From contig NZ_BJYR01000018.1 of the NCBI RefSeq assembly GCF_007991615.1, positions 141,550-205,549 on the forward strand: 64,000 bases of DNA, given 5' to 3'. The notes beneath the pieces were generated by a model. The model did no database searches. It saw only the letters and a list, made by a program, of their open reading frames with translations, and had not been told where the DNA came from. The stretch comes from Novosphingobium sediminis (GTDB lineage: Bacteria; Pseudomonadota; Alphaproteobacteria; Sphingomonadales; Sphingomonadaceae). Shown here in pieces: positions 17,360 through 27,205 of this stretch. The translations under genes and the position numbers were made by a program. Position 1 is the first letter of the stretch; each line of letters starts with the position of its first letter.

Positions 17360-19435
17360 TCACCCCTTCGGCAGCTCCGCCATGAAATCTGCGCTCAGCA
17401 CTTGCGGCAGCTTCTGCGGCGCGGCGGCCTTGGCGGGATACCACAGGTATAGCGGAACCCCCGCCGCGCCTTGCTGCGACAGGAAGCTCGTGATCTTGGG
17501 ATCGCGCCGCGTCCAGTCGCCCACCAGCACGACCACGCCCGCTTTCTTGAATGCATCGCGCGTGCTCTCGCGCTCGATGGCGGCGGCTTCGTTTACCTTG
17601 CAGGAAAGGCACCAGTCGGCGGTGAAATAGGCGAACACCGGCTTGCCCTGCGCCCGCGCTTCGGCGAGCGCCGCCTCGCTGAAGGGCTTGGCATCGAGCA
17701 GGCCTGCCTCGACCGGACCGCCGGGGCCCGCCGTTGCCAGTCGCGGCGTTACCGCCAGCGCCAGCGCGGCCAGCACCAGGCTCCCCGGCAGTGCCCACTT
17801 TGCCGTGCCAAGGCCTTGCCGCTGCGCACGCCCGATCGCCACCAGCAGCGCTACCACCAGCACCGCCAGCGCAACCGCGCCCGCCGCGTAGGCCGGCCCG
17901 CCCAGCCGCCACGCCAGCCAGCCGAGCGCCAGCACGGTCAGCCCCATCGGCACCGCCATCGCGCGGCGGAACCGTTCCATCCACGCGCCGGGTTTCGGCA
18001 GCAGGCGGCGCAGCGCGGGAATGAAGCCGAGCAGCAGGAACGGCAGCGCCAGCCCGAAACCGAGCGCGGCAAACACCGCCATCGCAGCCCATGCCGGCAG
18101 GATCAGCGCCGCGCCCACTGCCGCCGCCATGAAGGGGCCGGTGCAGGGCGTCGCCACGAACGCAGCCAGCAAGCCGGTGCCGAAAGCGCCCAGCCAGCCG
18201 CCCTTCGCCGTGCCCGAACTGCTCTCGATGGATAGGCCCGGCAGCTCGTAAAGCCCGGCAAAGTTCGCCGTGATCGCCACCGCCAGCAGCAGCAGCAGCG
18301 CCACCACGCCCGGGTCCTGCAACTGGAACGCCCAGCCGACTTGCGTCCCCGCCGCCCGCAGCGCGAGCATCGCCGCGCCGAGCGCCATGCAAGCGAGCAT
18401 CACGCCCGCCGTATAGGCCACGCCTTCGACATGCGCGTTATGGCTGCCCGCGCGGGCGAGCGCCAAGGCCTTGAGGCTGAGGATCGGGAACACGCAAGGC
18501 ATCACGTTGAGGATCAGCCCGCCCACCAGCGCGCCAAGGATCGCGAGCACGAGCGTGGCCGCAGAGAACGGTACCGGCCCGCTGCCCTTGCCGAGCGGGG
18601 TACCGCCCGCGGGCACCGTGCCGGGCACAGCGGTGAACGCGATGCCGCCGAGCGATTCGCCCTTCGCGCCTGTGCCCAGCGAAAGCACGCCGCTGATCGA
18701 GAGCGGAGCCTCCGGCGAAGCGAACCCGGCCTTGGCCAGTTCGATCACCAGCGTATCGCCAATGCGGCTGAACGCCTGCGGCTTGGCGTAATCGGCGATG
18801 CCCTCACCGGTGATGAAGAAATGCGGATCGCCGATGGCAGCGCCCGCCGGAAACGGCACGGCAATGCGCCATCCGGCAGCACTTGCGGCGAACGTCCCCT
18901 GCCGGTCGAGCGGCGCGGGGAGCGCCGCGCGCCAGCCATCGAAGCGCGCGTCGGCGGGGCCGCTGCCCACCGTCACTGTTCCCTGCAAGGCCGCGCTTTC
19001 CGGCACGCAGATCGCCTCGGTGCAGGCGAGCCAATTGGCCTTGGCGGTGATCGGCAGGACGGTGCCGGGCTGCGCATCCTTCGGCACGGTGAAGGGCACG
19101 AGCACGGCATAGTCATGCTCGTAGATGTGGTTCATCAGCCCCTGCAGCAGCAGCGTTTGCGGCACGGGAAACTCGAGCGCCCCGGTGCTCGCGCCCGGCG
19201 GCAGCGTCCATTCGAGCGTGACCGGCAGGCCCGCGTCACCCGGATTGCTCCAATAGCCGTGCCAGCCCTTGTCCGGCTGCATCAGCACCGCAAGGCTGAT
19301 CGTCTCGCCGGGTGCAGCCGGCCGCTCTGCCAGCAGCGAGGCGCGGATATGCGGTCCTTGCGCCCATGCGGCAGAGCCGATCAGCGCCAGCCAGCAAGCC
19401 GCGATCAGGAGGACGAGATTTCGCAATAATGCCAT
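17360..19435 (-). CDS. DsbD-like thiol:disulfide interchange protein
   Basis: A 691-residue protein that passes electrons from cytoplasmic thioredoxin across the inner membrane to periplasmic proteins. It has a signal peptide ('SAAWAQ'), a periplasmic alpha-type domain with a Cys pair in 'LACTEAICVPE', an ~8-helix membrane core with the two redox Cys motifs 'MPCVFPILSLKALAL' and 'ATPCTGPFMAAAVG', and a C-terminal thioredoxin domain with 'TADWCLSCK'. This is the DipZ/ScsB-like architecture common in alphaproteobacteria, with a larger N-domain than E. coli DsbD. It is divergent from the phosphatase gene, with 186 bases between starts. Confidence 0.9.
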   Translation of the reverse strand: MALLRNLVLLIAACWLALIGSAAWAQGPHIRASLLAERPAAPGETISLAVLMQPDKGWHGYWSNPGDAGLPVTLEWTLPPGASTGALEFPVPQTLLLQGLMNHIYEHDYAVLVPFTVPKDAQPGTVLPITAKANWLACTEAICVPESAALQGTVTVGSGPADARFDGWRAALPAPLDRQGTFAASAAGWRIAVPFPAGAAIGDPHFFITGEGIADYAKPQAFSRIGDTLVIELAKAGFASPEAPLSISGVLSLGTGAKGESLGGIAFTAVPGTVPAGGTPLGKGSGPVPFSAATLVLAILGALVGGLILNVMPCVFPILSLKALALARAGSHNAHVEGVAYTAGVMLACMALGAAMLALRAAGTQVGWAFQLQDPGVVALLLLLAVAITANFAGLYELPGLSIESSSGTAKGGWLGAFGTGLLAAFVATPCTGPFMAAAVGAALILPAWAAMAVFAALGFGLALPFLLLGFIPALRRLLPKPGAWMERFRRAMAVPMGLTVLALGWLAWRLGGPAYAAGAVALAVLVVALLVAIGRAQRQGLGTAKWALPGSLVLAALALAVTPRLATAGPGGPVEAGLLDAKPFSEAALAEARAQGKPVFAYFTADWCLSCKVNEAAAIERESTRDAFKKAGVVVLVGDWTRRDPKITSFLSQQGAAGVPLYLWYPAKAAAPQKLPQVLSADFMAELPKG

Positions 19436-19621
19436 ATGCCTCGTCTATCCCACCCGGCACGCTTTGGCCACCTGCCCGCCCAGTTGCCCCTGCGGGCAGG
19501 CGGCCATGCGAGGCCTCTTGCGCGCACCCGCCCGCGGGGCCATCACGCGGCGGTCTGGTCCGGAGCAGGCGACTCCGGTTCAGCCCAGTACTTCGGCCAA
19601 GTACCGAGAAAGGTTACCCAT

Positions 19622-21325
19622 ATGGCGCTTCGCAAGTTCCGGTCCGTCACTCTGGGAGCGGCTGCGCTCGCCGCCGCGCTGGTGCTGCCCCATGCGGGCT
19701 TCGCGCGTCCTGCCGCCAAGCCTGCACCTGCTCCGGCACCGGCTATCCAGCCTGCCGCGAATGCGCCCAAGCTGATCGTGGCGATCTCGATCGACCAGTT
19801 CTCCGCCGATCTCTTCGCGCAGTACCGTTCGCACTTCACCGGCGGCCTTGCGCGCCTCGCCTCGGGCGCAGTGTTCCCGGCAGGCTTCCAGAGCCACGCC
19901 GCGACCGAGACCTGCCCCGGCCACTCGACCATCCTCACCGGCGTGCACCCCGCGCGCACCGGGATCATCGCGAATACGTGGATCGACCAGTCCGTCGCGC
20001 GAGGCAAGAAGCAGGTCTATTGCGCGGAGGACGAGACCAAGGCTGCGGCGGACCCCAAGGACTACGTCGCCTCGGTCGGCCATCTCCTCGTCCCCACGCT
20101 GGGTGAACGCGTCAAGGCGCTCTGGCCGACCAGCCGCAACGTCGCCGTTTCGGGCAAGGACCGCGCCGCGCTGATGATGGGCGGGCACGTGATCGACAGC
20201 GTCTACTGGTGGAAAGGCGCGGGCTTCACTTCGCTCGATGGCCGCACGCTGACTCCGGCCGCCGTCAACGAAAACAAGGCGCTGGCCGATGTTCTGGCGC
20301 AAGGCGCGCCGGAACTGCCGCTTCCGGATTGGTGCGCCGGCAAGGCCCGCGCGATCCCGCTGGGTGGCAGCTTCTCGGTCGGCACGGGCCGCTTCGCCCT
20401 GGCGCCGGGTGACAAGAATGCGTTCCGCGCCTCGCCGCGCATCGACCGCGCGACGATCGATCTCGCGACCGAACTCGTTGACGAGAACAAGCTGGGCAAG
20501 GCGGCGACGCCCGATGTGCTTTCCGTCAGCCTCTCAGCCACAGACTATGTCGGCCACGGTTTCGGCACCGAAGGCAGCGAGATGTGCATCCAGCTGCAAC
20601 AGCTCGATCTCGCGCTCGGCGATTTCTTCATCGCGCTTGACCAGCGCGGCATCGATTATGCCGTGGTGCTGACCGCCGACCACGGCGGGTTCGACATGCC
20701 CGAGCGCCTCGGCGAACAGGCACTTCCCGCTTCGCACCGCGTGTCGAAGTCGCTCCTCCCCGAAGCGCTCAGCGCGGCGGTGGCGGCCAAGACCGGGCTC
20801 GATGCGAAGGATCTCGTCCTCTCCGATGGCGCTTCGGGCGATCTCTGGCTGCGCCGCGATCTCGCCCCGGCGGACAAGGCCCGTGTGCTGGAGGCGCTGA
20901 AGGCCGAACTGCTCGCCAATCCGGAAGTCGCCGCCGCCTTCACCGCCGACGAGATTGCCGCTTCGCCCGCGCCCACCGGCTCGCCCGAGACATGGCCGCT
21001 GATCGCCCGCGCCAAGGCTTCGTTCTATGCGCCGCGTTCGGGCGATCTCGTGCTGATGCTCAAGCGCGGGGTGGTGCCGATCCCGGCGCCGGGGCCGGGC
21101 TATGTCGCCACGCATGGCTCGCCGTGGGACTATGACCGGCGCGTGCCGATCCTGTTCTGGCGCAAGGGCATGACCGGGTTCGAGCAGCCCAGCCCGGTCG
21201 AAACGGTGGACATCGCCCCCACGCTTGCGGCACTGATCGGTCTGCCGGTCGCGGCTGGCGCATTCGACGGACGCTGCCTCGATCTCGATGCGGGCACCGG
21301 CGATACCTGTGGAGCGAAGCCATGA
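19622..21325 (+). CDS. PafA-like alkaline phosphatase, exported
   Basis: A 567-residue protein of the alkaline phosphatase superfamily. A signal peptide ends near 'HAGFARPA', followed by a Pro/Ala linker. The nucleophile is Thr97 in 'HAATETCPGHSTIL', with metal ligands in 'SIDQF' and 'LTADHGGFDMPER' and a late 'ATHGSPWDYDRRVPI'. Asn118, Lys179 and Arg181 (SGKDRAAL) match the Asn/Lys/Arg set of PafA phosphate monoesterases. It should release phosphate from organic esters in the periplasm. ATG 19622 follows AGAAAGG by 8 bases. The stop overlaps the next start by 4 bases. Confidence 0.88.
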   Translation: MALRKFRSVTLGAAALAAALVLPHAGFARPAAKPAPAPAPAIQPAANAPKLIVAISIDQFSADLFAQYRSHFTGGLARLASGAVFPAGFQSHAATETCPGHSTILTGVHPARTGIIANTWIDQSVARGKKQVYCAEDETKAAADPKDYVASVGHLLVPTLGERVKALWPTSRNVAVSGKDRAALMMGGHVIDSVYWWKGAGFTSLDGRTLTPAAVNENKALADVLAQGAPELPLPDWCAGKARAIPLGGSFSVGTGRFALAPGDKNAFRASPRIDRATIDLATELVDENKLGKAATPDVLSVSLSATDYVGHGFGTEGSEMCIQLQQLDLALGDFFIALDQRGIDYAVVLTADHGGFDMPERLGEQALPASHRVSKSLLPEALSAAVAAKTGLDAKDLVLSDGASGDLWLRRDLAPADKARVLEALKAELLANPEVAAAFTADEIAASPAPTGSPETWPLIARAKASFYAPRSGDLVLMLKRGVVPIPAPGPGYVATHGSPWDYDRRVPILFWRKGMTGFEQPSPVETVDIAPTLAALIGLPVAAGAFDGRCLDLDAGTGDTCGAKP

Positions 21326-22545
21326 GTGAGACCCTGATGTCCGATATCGTCATCATCGGTGGCGGGCTTGTCGGCATGACGCTCGCCATCGGGCTCGCCA
21401 AGGCGGGTATCCCGAGCGTGGTGATCGATAGCTCGGACCCTTCGGCGCAGACCGCCGAGGGTTTCGATGGACGCGCTTCCGCGATCTCCACCGCGAGCTG
21501 GAACCTCTACAGCCATCTCGGCCTCGCCGATGTGCTCGAGCCGCTGGGCTGCCCGATCGATTCGATCGCAGTGACCGATGCGATGAAGCCTGGGCGGATC
21601 GATTTCCAGCCGGGCCCCGGCGATGGCTCGCTCGGCCGCATGTTCGCCAACCGCGATCTGCGCATCGCGATGTACGCGGCGGCGGCAAGGGAGGAGCTCA
21701 TCACGTTCCTTCCCAATGCCCGCGTGGCAGAGCGGGAGCGCGATGCACATGGGGTGAGCGTTACGCTTGCCGATGGCCGCATCATCAAGGGGCGCCTGAT
21801 GGTCGGCGCCGAAGGCCGCGCTTCGCCGACTCGCGATGAGGCGGGCTTCACCCCGGCGCGCTGGAGCTATGGCCACCGCGCGATGATCGTGGGGCTGGCG
21901 CACGAGAAGTCGCACGGCAACACGGCGTGGGAAATCTTCTATCCGGCCGGGCCGTTCGCGCTGCTGCCGCTGCTCGATGATGCGGACGGCAATCACCGCT
22001 CGGCGCTGGTGTGGACCGTCAGCGAGAAGGATGCGCCCGGCGCGATGGCGCTGCCGGACGGCGCCTACCTCAGCGCGGTGCAGGAACGCATGGGCGATGT
22101 GCTCGGCAAAGTGCGGCTGATGGGGCCGCGCTCGTCGTATCCGCTCAATTTCCACCACACCGCGAAGATGGTTGCGGACCGGCTCGCGCTGGTCGGCGAT
22201 GCCGCGCACGGCATGCATCCGATTGCCGGGCAGGGGCTCAACCTCGGCCTGCGCGATGTGGCGGCGCTGGTCGAAGTCCTTACCGAGGGCATGCGGCTAG
22301 GCCTCGATCCGGGTGATGCGCAAGTGCTGGCGCGCTATGAGCGCTGGCGCGCGGCGGATACCTTCATGGTCTCGGCCGCGACCGACGTGCTGACGCGGCT
22401 GTTCGGCGTGCCGGGGCGGATCCCTTCGGCGATCCGGCGCCTCGGCATGGCCGGCGTTCAGCGCATCCCGGCGCTCAAGCGCTTCTTCATGGACGAGGCG
22501 CGCGGCATGAGCGGCGCGCTGCCGAGCTTGCTGCAGCCGGCCTAG
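21322..22545 (+). CDS. UbiH/UbiF/COQ6-family FAD monooxygenase
   Basis: A 407-residue flavoprotein hydroxylase, probably acting on the ubiquinone ring. It shows the FAD Rossmann motif 'IIGGGLVGMTLAIGLAKAG', the mid-protein signature around 'SAVQERMG', and the second FAD motif 'GDAAHGMHPIAGQGLNLGL' with 'RDVAALVEVL'. Which ring position it hydroxylates cannot be decided from the sequence. It is translationally coupled to the phosphatase gene. Its stop shares a CTAG with the stop of the converging Mic60-like gene. Confidence 0.9.
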   Translation: MSETLMSDIVIIGGGLVGMTLAIGLAKAGIPSVVIDSSDPSAQTAEGFDGRASAISTASWNLYSHLGLADVLEPLGCPIDSIAVTDAMKPGRIDFQPGPGDGSLGRMFANRDLRIAMYAAAAREELITFLPNARVAERERDAHGVSVTLADGRIIKGRLMVGAEGRASPTRDEAGFTPARWSYGHRAMIVGLAHEKSHGNTAWEIFYPAGPFALLPLLDDADGNHRSALVWTVSEKDAPGAMALPDGAYLSAVQERMGDVLGKVRLMGPRSSYPLNFHHTAKMVADRLALVGDAAHGMHPIAGQGLNLGLRDVAALVEVLTEGMRLGLDPGDAQVLARYERWRAADTFMVSAATDVLTRLFGVPGRIPSAIRRLGMAGVQRIPALKRFFMDEARGMSGALPSLLQPA

Positions 22546-23441
22546 GCTGCTGGAGTCCCAGCCTCGGCCGACGGGCTGGGAGTTGGCGCAGGCGCTGCCT
22601 CAGGCTTGGCCACTGGCGGCGTCGGCGGGAAGGACAGCGCCGCGGTTTCAAGCTGGTCGAGCGCGCGTTCGGCGGCCACGAAATCGCGGGCGTGGGCGAG
22701 CCATTCGGTGGCGGCATCCTTGCCCGGCATCCGTTCGACTTCGGCGATGGCGACATCGATGCGGCCCCCGGCCAGCGCTTCGCGCACGCGCGCGGCGCGG
22801 CTTTCGGCGGTGGGGGAGGGGCTGTCGGCGTGGCGGATGACGAAGAGTTCGCTCATCTGCCGCGTCATCCACTCCCACGTACCTTCACTCGCGGCTCCGC
22901 CGATCAGTTGAGGGCTGGCCTTTTCGAAGGTCTCATTCAGAAGCGCCAGCGTGACCGGCTTCTGCGCGGCGGCGATAACGCGGTCGACGGCGGACTGCTG
23001 GGTGCTGCCAAAGCGCACGCGCAGCTGGGTTTCGAGATAGCCGAGCGGCTGGCCGCGTTCGATCGCGCGGCGGGCAGCAAAGGCAACGAGCAGCGCTTCA
23101 GCTTGTGTGGCTTGCCCGGCGGCGGCAGCAGCCTGCTGGTTGAGTTCGGCAAGCCGCTGTTCGAGCGCGGAGACCTTGGCGGTGGCGGCGGTCAGCGCGG
23201 CGTCGGTCGCGGCAAGGTTGGCGGTGGTCTGCGCCGCAGCCTGCGACATCGAGGCCGAAGGCGACGGGACGGGTGCTTCCGGGAGGCCCGAAACGTGCAC
23301 TTCCAGCCAGCCGGTTTTCCAGCCGTACCACAGGCCGCCGGCCAATGCTGCCAGGATGAGGAGGACAGCGAGCGCTACACGGCCACGCCCCGAGCGGGTG
23401 CGTTGCTGAGAGAGTGGCGAGCCAAAGGTCATGTCCTGCAT
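22542..23441 (-). CDS. Mitofilin/Mic60-like inner-membrane protein (alpha-Mic60)
   Basis: A 299-residue protein with one N-terminal membrane helix (about residues 22-42), a long periplasmic coiled coil ('AAQTTANLAATDAALTAAT', 'LEQRLAELNQQAAAA') and a C-terminal mitofilin-like domain ('REALAGGRIDVAIAEVERMPG'), then a Pro/Ala tail. It follows hemD by 17 bases on the same strand; this hem-operon position is the known place of the alphaproteobacterial homologue of mitochondrial Mic60, which shapes inner-membrane folds. ATG 23441 is chosen; ATG 23432, with AGGA just before it, is an alternative. Confidence 0.75.
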   Translation of the reverse strand: MQDMTFGSPLSQQRTRSGRGRVALAVLLILAALAGGLWYGWKTGWLEVHVSGLPEAPVPSPSASMSQAAAQTTANLAATDAALTAATAKVSALEQRLAELNQQAAAAAGQATQAEALLVAFAARRAIERGQPLGYLETQLRVRFGSTQQSAVDRVIAAAQKPVTLALLNETFEKASPQLIGGAASEGTWEWMTRQMSELFVIRHADSPSPTAESRAARVREALAGGRIDVAIAEVERMPGKDAATEWLAHARDFVAAERALDQLETAALSFPPTPPVAKPEAAPAPTPSPSAEAGTPAA

Positions 23442-23458
23442 AGGATCATTTTTTGTTG

Positions 23459-24151
23459 TCAGTGTCCTTCTGGTGACACTTTGTCGCACATTTGAACCGC
23501 GAGTGCCAGCACTGCTTGGTCGCTTCGTGTCTGTGCAATTTCAATATGTTGCCAGCCCTCACCGGCCATCAACGCGATTCGCGGAGCGAGGCAGGCGAGA
23601 CTTATTGTTTCGCGCGAGACGCCAAGCCGCCCCGATTCTGCGGCAAAATGGGTGGCCGCTTCGCCGGAGTGGAGCAGCACGAGGGCGGGCTTAGCGAGCA
23701 GGTCTGCAAGCGGCGCAGGCATGGGCAGGCCGGCGGCGGCATAGACGACGATATCGTCGACCTCGACGCCCTCCGGCATCATCAGCGGCACGCGTTTCTC
23801 GCCCGCAAGGCGCAGATACCGGCCCGGTGCCAGCGCGGAGACCATCGGTTGGAGGCCGCCTTCGCCGATCAGCTCCACGCCGAAACCAGCCGCGCGGGCT
23901 GCCTCTGCCGTCACCGCGCCGACGGCGTGGACGGGGAGGTTCCGCAGCCCCGCCAGGCCTTCGCCGCCGAGCCGAAACACATTGGCGCTGCCCGCCAGAA
24001 TCGCGCGGTAGGGCGCGGGATCGGGGGCGATCCATGGCGCGGGGGCCATGTCGAACAGCGGAAACGCACGCGCATCGAGGCCCAGCGCGCGCGCTGAAGA
24101 AACCGTGGCTTCGTTGCCCGGTTCGGGGCGGATGACGATGACCGGGAGCAT
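23459..24151 (-). CDS. hemD: Uroporphyrinogen-III synthase
   Basis: A 230-residue protein that closes and inverts ring D of hydroxymethylbilane to give uroporphyrinogen III. HemD proteins are poorly conserved, but the N-terminus 'VIVIRPEPGNEATV', the two-lobe pattern, 'AVGAVTAEAARAAGFGV' and 'LLHSGEAATHFA' are typical. It starts 10 bases after the hemC stop with TGAGG upstream, making an operon hemC-hemD-Mic60. The open frame continues upstream through hemC in another frame; that extension is not coding. Confidence 0.88.
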   Translation of the reverse strand: MLPVIVIRPEPGNEATVSSARALGLDARAFPLFDMAPAPWIAPDPAPYRAILAGSANVFRLGGEGLAGLRNLPVHAVGAVTAEAARAAGFGVELIGEGGLQPMVSALAPGRYLRLAGEKRVPLMMPEGVEVDDIVVYAAAGLPMPAPLADLLAKPALVLLHSGEAATHFAAESGRLGVSRETISLACLAPRIALMAGEGWQHIEIAQTRSDQAVLALAVQMCDKVSPEGH

Positions 24152-24161
24152 CCCGGCAGCC

Positions 24162-25106
24162 TCAGTTGCCGGTGAAGTGGCGGCGGATCGCCTCGGAGGC
24201 GCTGCCCAGCAGCGTGCTGGCGAGCGCGGCAGGCCCCTCGCTGTCGCCAGCCAGGAAGCTTGCGCTGGCTTCGATTCGCTCGGCGCCATCGGGGCTGAAC
24301 AGCGCGGCCCGCAGGGTGAGCATGTCGCCTTCCGCGGTGGTGAGCAGGGCAATGGGGCTGTGGCAGGTTCCGCCAAGGCCGCGCAGCAGCGCGCGTTCGG
24401 CGTCGATTGCGGCGTGGCTCGGCTTGTGGTCGATGGCATCGAGCAGCGCGCGCAGATCGGTGCGGGCGGCAAGGCATTCGACACCGATCGCGCCTTGCGC
24501 CGGGGCTGGGAGCCATGTCTCCGAATCCAGCGGGCTGCCGACAGCCGTCTCGCCAAGACGGTTGAGCCCGGCGGCGGCGAGCAGCGTCACGTCCGCTTCG
24601 CCCGCTTCCAGCTTGCCGAGGCGGGTGGCGACATTGCCGCGGAAGCCGACGACGGTCACATCGGGCCGGGCGTGGAGCATCTGCGCGGCACGGCGCGGAG
24701 CGCTGGTGCCGACCCGCGCACCGGCCGGAATGGCAGCAACGCTTTCAGCGCCGACGAGCACATCGCGCACATCCTCGCGCGGGAGCACGGCGGCGATGAC
24801 GAGGGCTTCGGGCCGCTCGGTCTCGACGTCCTTCATCGAATGGACGGCGAAATCGATGCTGCCATCGGCGAGCCAGGCGTCGAGTTCCTTGGTCCACAGC
24901 GCCTTGCCGCCGATCTCGGCCAGCGGGCGATCGAGCACTTGATCGCCGCTCGCGACGACCGTCACCAGTTCGACGCAGGCTTCGTCCCAACCATGCGCGG
25001 CGCACAGCCGGCTGCGGGTTTCTTCGGCCTGAGCTACGGCGAGCGGAGAGCGGCGTGTGCCCAGCTTGAGCGGGTTCGCGGCGGACGGTGTTAGCGACGT
25101 GTTCAT
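24162..25106 (-). CDS. hemC: Porphobilinogen deaminase (hydroxymethylbilane synthase)
   Basis: A 314-residue enzyme that polymerises four porphobilinogens on a dipyrromethane cofactor. Diagnostic features are '[17 protein letters not shown]', '[21 protein letters not shown]', '[12 protein letters not shown]', '[20 protein letters not shown]' and the cofactor-bearing Cys in '[12 protein letters not shown]'. It is the first gene of the leftward hem operon and divergent from tsaD, with 45 bases between starts, an arrangement common in alphaproteobacteria. Confidence 0.96.
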   Translation of the reverse strand: MNTSLTPSAANPLKLGTRRSPLAVAQAEETRSRLCAAHGWDEACVELVTVVASGDQVLDRPLAEIGGKALWTKELDAWLADGSIDFAVHSMKDVETERPEALVIAAVLPREDVRDVLVGAESVAAIPAGARVGTSAPRRAAQMLHARPDVTVVGFRGNVATRLGKLEAGEADVTLLAAAGLNRLGETAVGSPLDSETWLPAPAQGAIGVECLAARTDLRALLDAIDHKPSHAAIDAERALLRGLGGTCHSPIALLTTAEGDMLTLRAALFSPDGAERIEASASFLAGDSEGPAALASTLLGSASEAIRRHFTGN

Positions 25107-25151
25107 GCGTCACTTGCCGTAACGGCGAATGTCTCTAAGGGAAAGTCTCTC

Positions 25152-26201
25152 ATGGCCCTGATCCTTGGCATCGAATCCTCCTGCGACGAAACCGCCGTCG
25201 CCGTGATCGACGGGGCAGCAGGTACGCTTGCCGCGCGCGTGGTCGCGCAGCGTATCGCCTCGCAGGATGATGAACACCGTCCCTATGGCGGGGTTGTGCC
25301 TGAAATCGCCGCGCGCGCCCACGCTGAAACCCTCGCGCCGATGGTCGGTGCGGTGCTGGAGGAAGCTGGGCTGACGCTTGATCAGATCGACGCGATTGCC
25401 GCCACCGCCGGGCCGGGCCTGATCGGCGGGGTGATGGTCGGTCTCGTCACGGCCAAGGCGCTCGCGATGGCAGCAGACAAGCCCTTGCTGGCGGTGAATC
25501 ACCTCGAAGGCCATGCGCTTTCGGCGCGGCTGGCCGAACCGGGGTTGCAATTCCCCTATCTGCTGCTGCTCGCGTCCGGCGGGCACTGCCAGATTCTCGA
25601 AGTGCGCGGACTGGGCCAGTACCGTCGGCTGGCGACGACCATCGACGACGCGCTGGGCGAGGCCTTCGACAAGACGGCCAAGATCCTCGGCCTCGGCTTC
25701 CCCGGTGGCCCCGCCGTCGAACGCATGGCGCGTGAAGGCGATGCGAGGGCCGTGCCCTTGCCGCGCCCGCTGCTGGGCAGCGCGGAGCCGCATTTCTCCT
25801 TCGCCGGCCTCAAGAGCGCGGTGATGCGTGCGCGGGATGCCGGCATTCACAAGCCGGAAGATATCGCCGCCTCGTTCCAGCAGGCGGCAATCGACTGCGT
25901 GATCGATCGCACCCGGCGCGCGATGGCGACATCTGGCCCGGTCACGGCGCTGGTGGTGGCGGGCGGGGTTGCTGCCAATGCCAGCTTGCGCGCCGCGCTC
26001 ACGGCGCTGGCGGACGAAGCCGGCCTGCCGCTTGTCGCGCCGCCGCCGAAGCTGTGCACCGATAATGCCGCGATGATCGGCTGGGCCGGGGCCGAGCGCT
26101 TTGCCGCCGGGCTCACCGATCCGCTCGACGTGCTCGCCCGTCCGCGCTGGCCGCTCGATCCCGATGCCCAGCCGGTGCGCGGCGCGGGGGTCAAGGCATG
26201 A
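25152..26201 (+). CDS. tsaD: tRNA N6-adenosine threonylcarbamoyltransferase
   Basis: A 349-residue ASKHA-fold protein that makes t6A37 in ANN-decoding tRNAs together with TsaB, TsaC and TsaE. It has '[16 protein letters not shown]', the metal-binding pair in '[12 protein letters not shown]', the phosphate motif '[13 protein letters not shown]', '[22 protein letters not shown]' (in parts) and '[13 protein letters not shown]'. Length is normal. Its stop overlaps the gpsA start by 4 bases. It is divergent from hemC. Confidence 0.97.
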   Translation: MALILGIESSCDETAVAVIDGAAGTLAARVVAQRIASQDDEHRPYGGVVPEIAARAHAETLAPMVGAVLEEAGLTLDQIDAIAATAGPGLIGGVMVGLVTAKALAMAADKPLLAVNHLEGHALSARLAEPGLQFPYLLLLASGGHCQILEVRGLGQYRRLATTIDDALGEAFDKTAKILGLGFPGGPAVERMAREGDARAVPLPRPLLGSAEPHFSFAGLKSAVMRARDAGIHKPEDIAASFQQAAIDCVIDRTRRAMATSGPVTALVVAGGVAANASLRAALTALADEAGLPLVAPPPKLCTDNAAMIGWAGAERFAAGLTDPLDVLARPRWPLDPDAQPVRGAGVKA

Positions 26202-27205
26202 GCGCCGCCGTTGGTGTTGTCGGTGGCGGCGCGTGGGGCACCGCGCTGGCGCAGATGCTGGCGAGCGACGGCCGCGACGTGCTGCTGTGGGCGCGCGAGG
26301 CTGATGTGGTCGAGGCGGTCAATGCCGAGCATCGCAACCCGCGTTTCCTGCCGGGTGCGCAGCTGCATCCCTCAATCCGCGCGACCGGCGCGCTCGCCGA
26401 TCTGGCTGCGCTGCCGGTGCTGCTGATGGTGACTCCGGCGCAGCATCTTGGTGCGGTGCTGGGGCAGCTTTCCCTGCTAGGTAGCGATGTGGTGCTGTGC
26501 GCCAAGGGCATCGAGCAGGGCTCCGGCCGCCTGATGAGCGATGTCGCTGCTGCTGCCGCGCCCGGCGCGGCGCTTGCGGTGCTCTCCGGCCCGACCTTCG
26601 CGCATGAAGTTGCGGATGGGCTGCCGACAGCGGTGACGCTGGCCTGCACGGGCGGCGAGGCGCAATGGGCGCGGCTGGCGCCGGTGATCGCGCGGCCGGC
26701 CTTCCGTCCCTACTACTCGGCAGATGTGATCGGCGCTTCAATTGGCGGGGCGGTGAAGAACGTGCTGGCGATTGCCTGCGGCGTCGTCGAAGGGCTGGGC
26801 CTTGGCGCGAATGCCCGTGCCGCCCTCATCAGCCGGGGCTTTGCCGAAATGCAGCGCCTCGGCCTCGCCATGGGCGCTGAGGCGGAGACGCTGGCGGGGC
26901 TTTCCGGGCTGGGCGATCTCGTCCTCACCTGCTCCTCCTCCGAAAGCCGCAACTTTGCGCTCGGCATCGCGCTGGGCGTGGAGGGCGACAAGACCGGCGG
27001 CGCGGCGGCCTTGCTGGCCGAGCGCAGCACGGTGGCCGAAGGCGCGTTCACCGCGCCGGTGCTGGTGCGGGTTGCGGACCAGCACGGTATTGCCATGCCG
27101 ATTGCAGCCGGCGTCGCTGCTCTGCTCGATGGCGCGATCAGCCCGCGCGCGCTGGTGGCCCAGATCCTTGCAAGGCCCCTGCGTGCGGAGGCGCCCCATG
27201 GTTGA
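26198..27205 (+). CDS. gpsA: Glycerol-3-phosphate dehydrogenase [NAD(P)+]
   Basis: A 335-residue enzyme reducing dihydroxyacetone phosphate to sn-glycerol-3-phosphate for phospholipid synthesis. It has the N-terminal dinucleotide motif '[14 protein letters not shown]', '[17 protein letters not shown]', '[19 protein letters not shown]', the catalytic Lys in '[21 protein letters not shown]' (N-terminal part) and '[12 protein letters not shown]'. It is coupled to tsaD upstream and overlaps the flippase gene by 8 bases downstream, suggesting a three-gene operon. Confidence 0.97.
   Translation: MSAAVGVVGGGAWGTALAQMLASDGRDVLLWAREADVVEAVNAEHRNPRFLPGAQLHPSIRATGALADLAALPVLLMVTPAQHLGAVLGQLSLLGSDVVLCAKGIEQGSGRLMSDVAAAAAPGAALAVLSGPTFAHEVADGLPTAVTLACTGGEAQWARLAPVIARPAFRPYYSADVIGASIGGAVKNVLAIACGVVEGLGLGANARAALISRGFAEMQRLGLAMGAEAETLAGLSGLGDLVLTCSSSESRNFALGIALGVEGDKTGGAAALLAERSTVAEGAFTAPVLVRVADQHGIAMPIAAGVAALLDGAISPRALVAQILARPLRAEAPHG

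Noticed and set aside
23459..24556. 365-codon version of hemD
   Set aside because: The first 135 codons overlap hemC in another frame and have no HemD-like sequence; ATG 24151 follows TGAGG.
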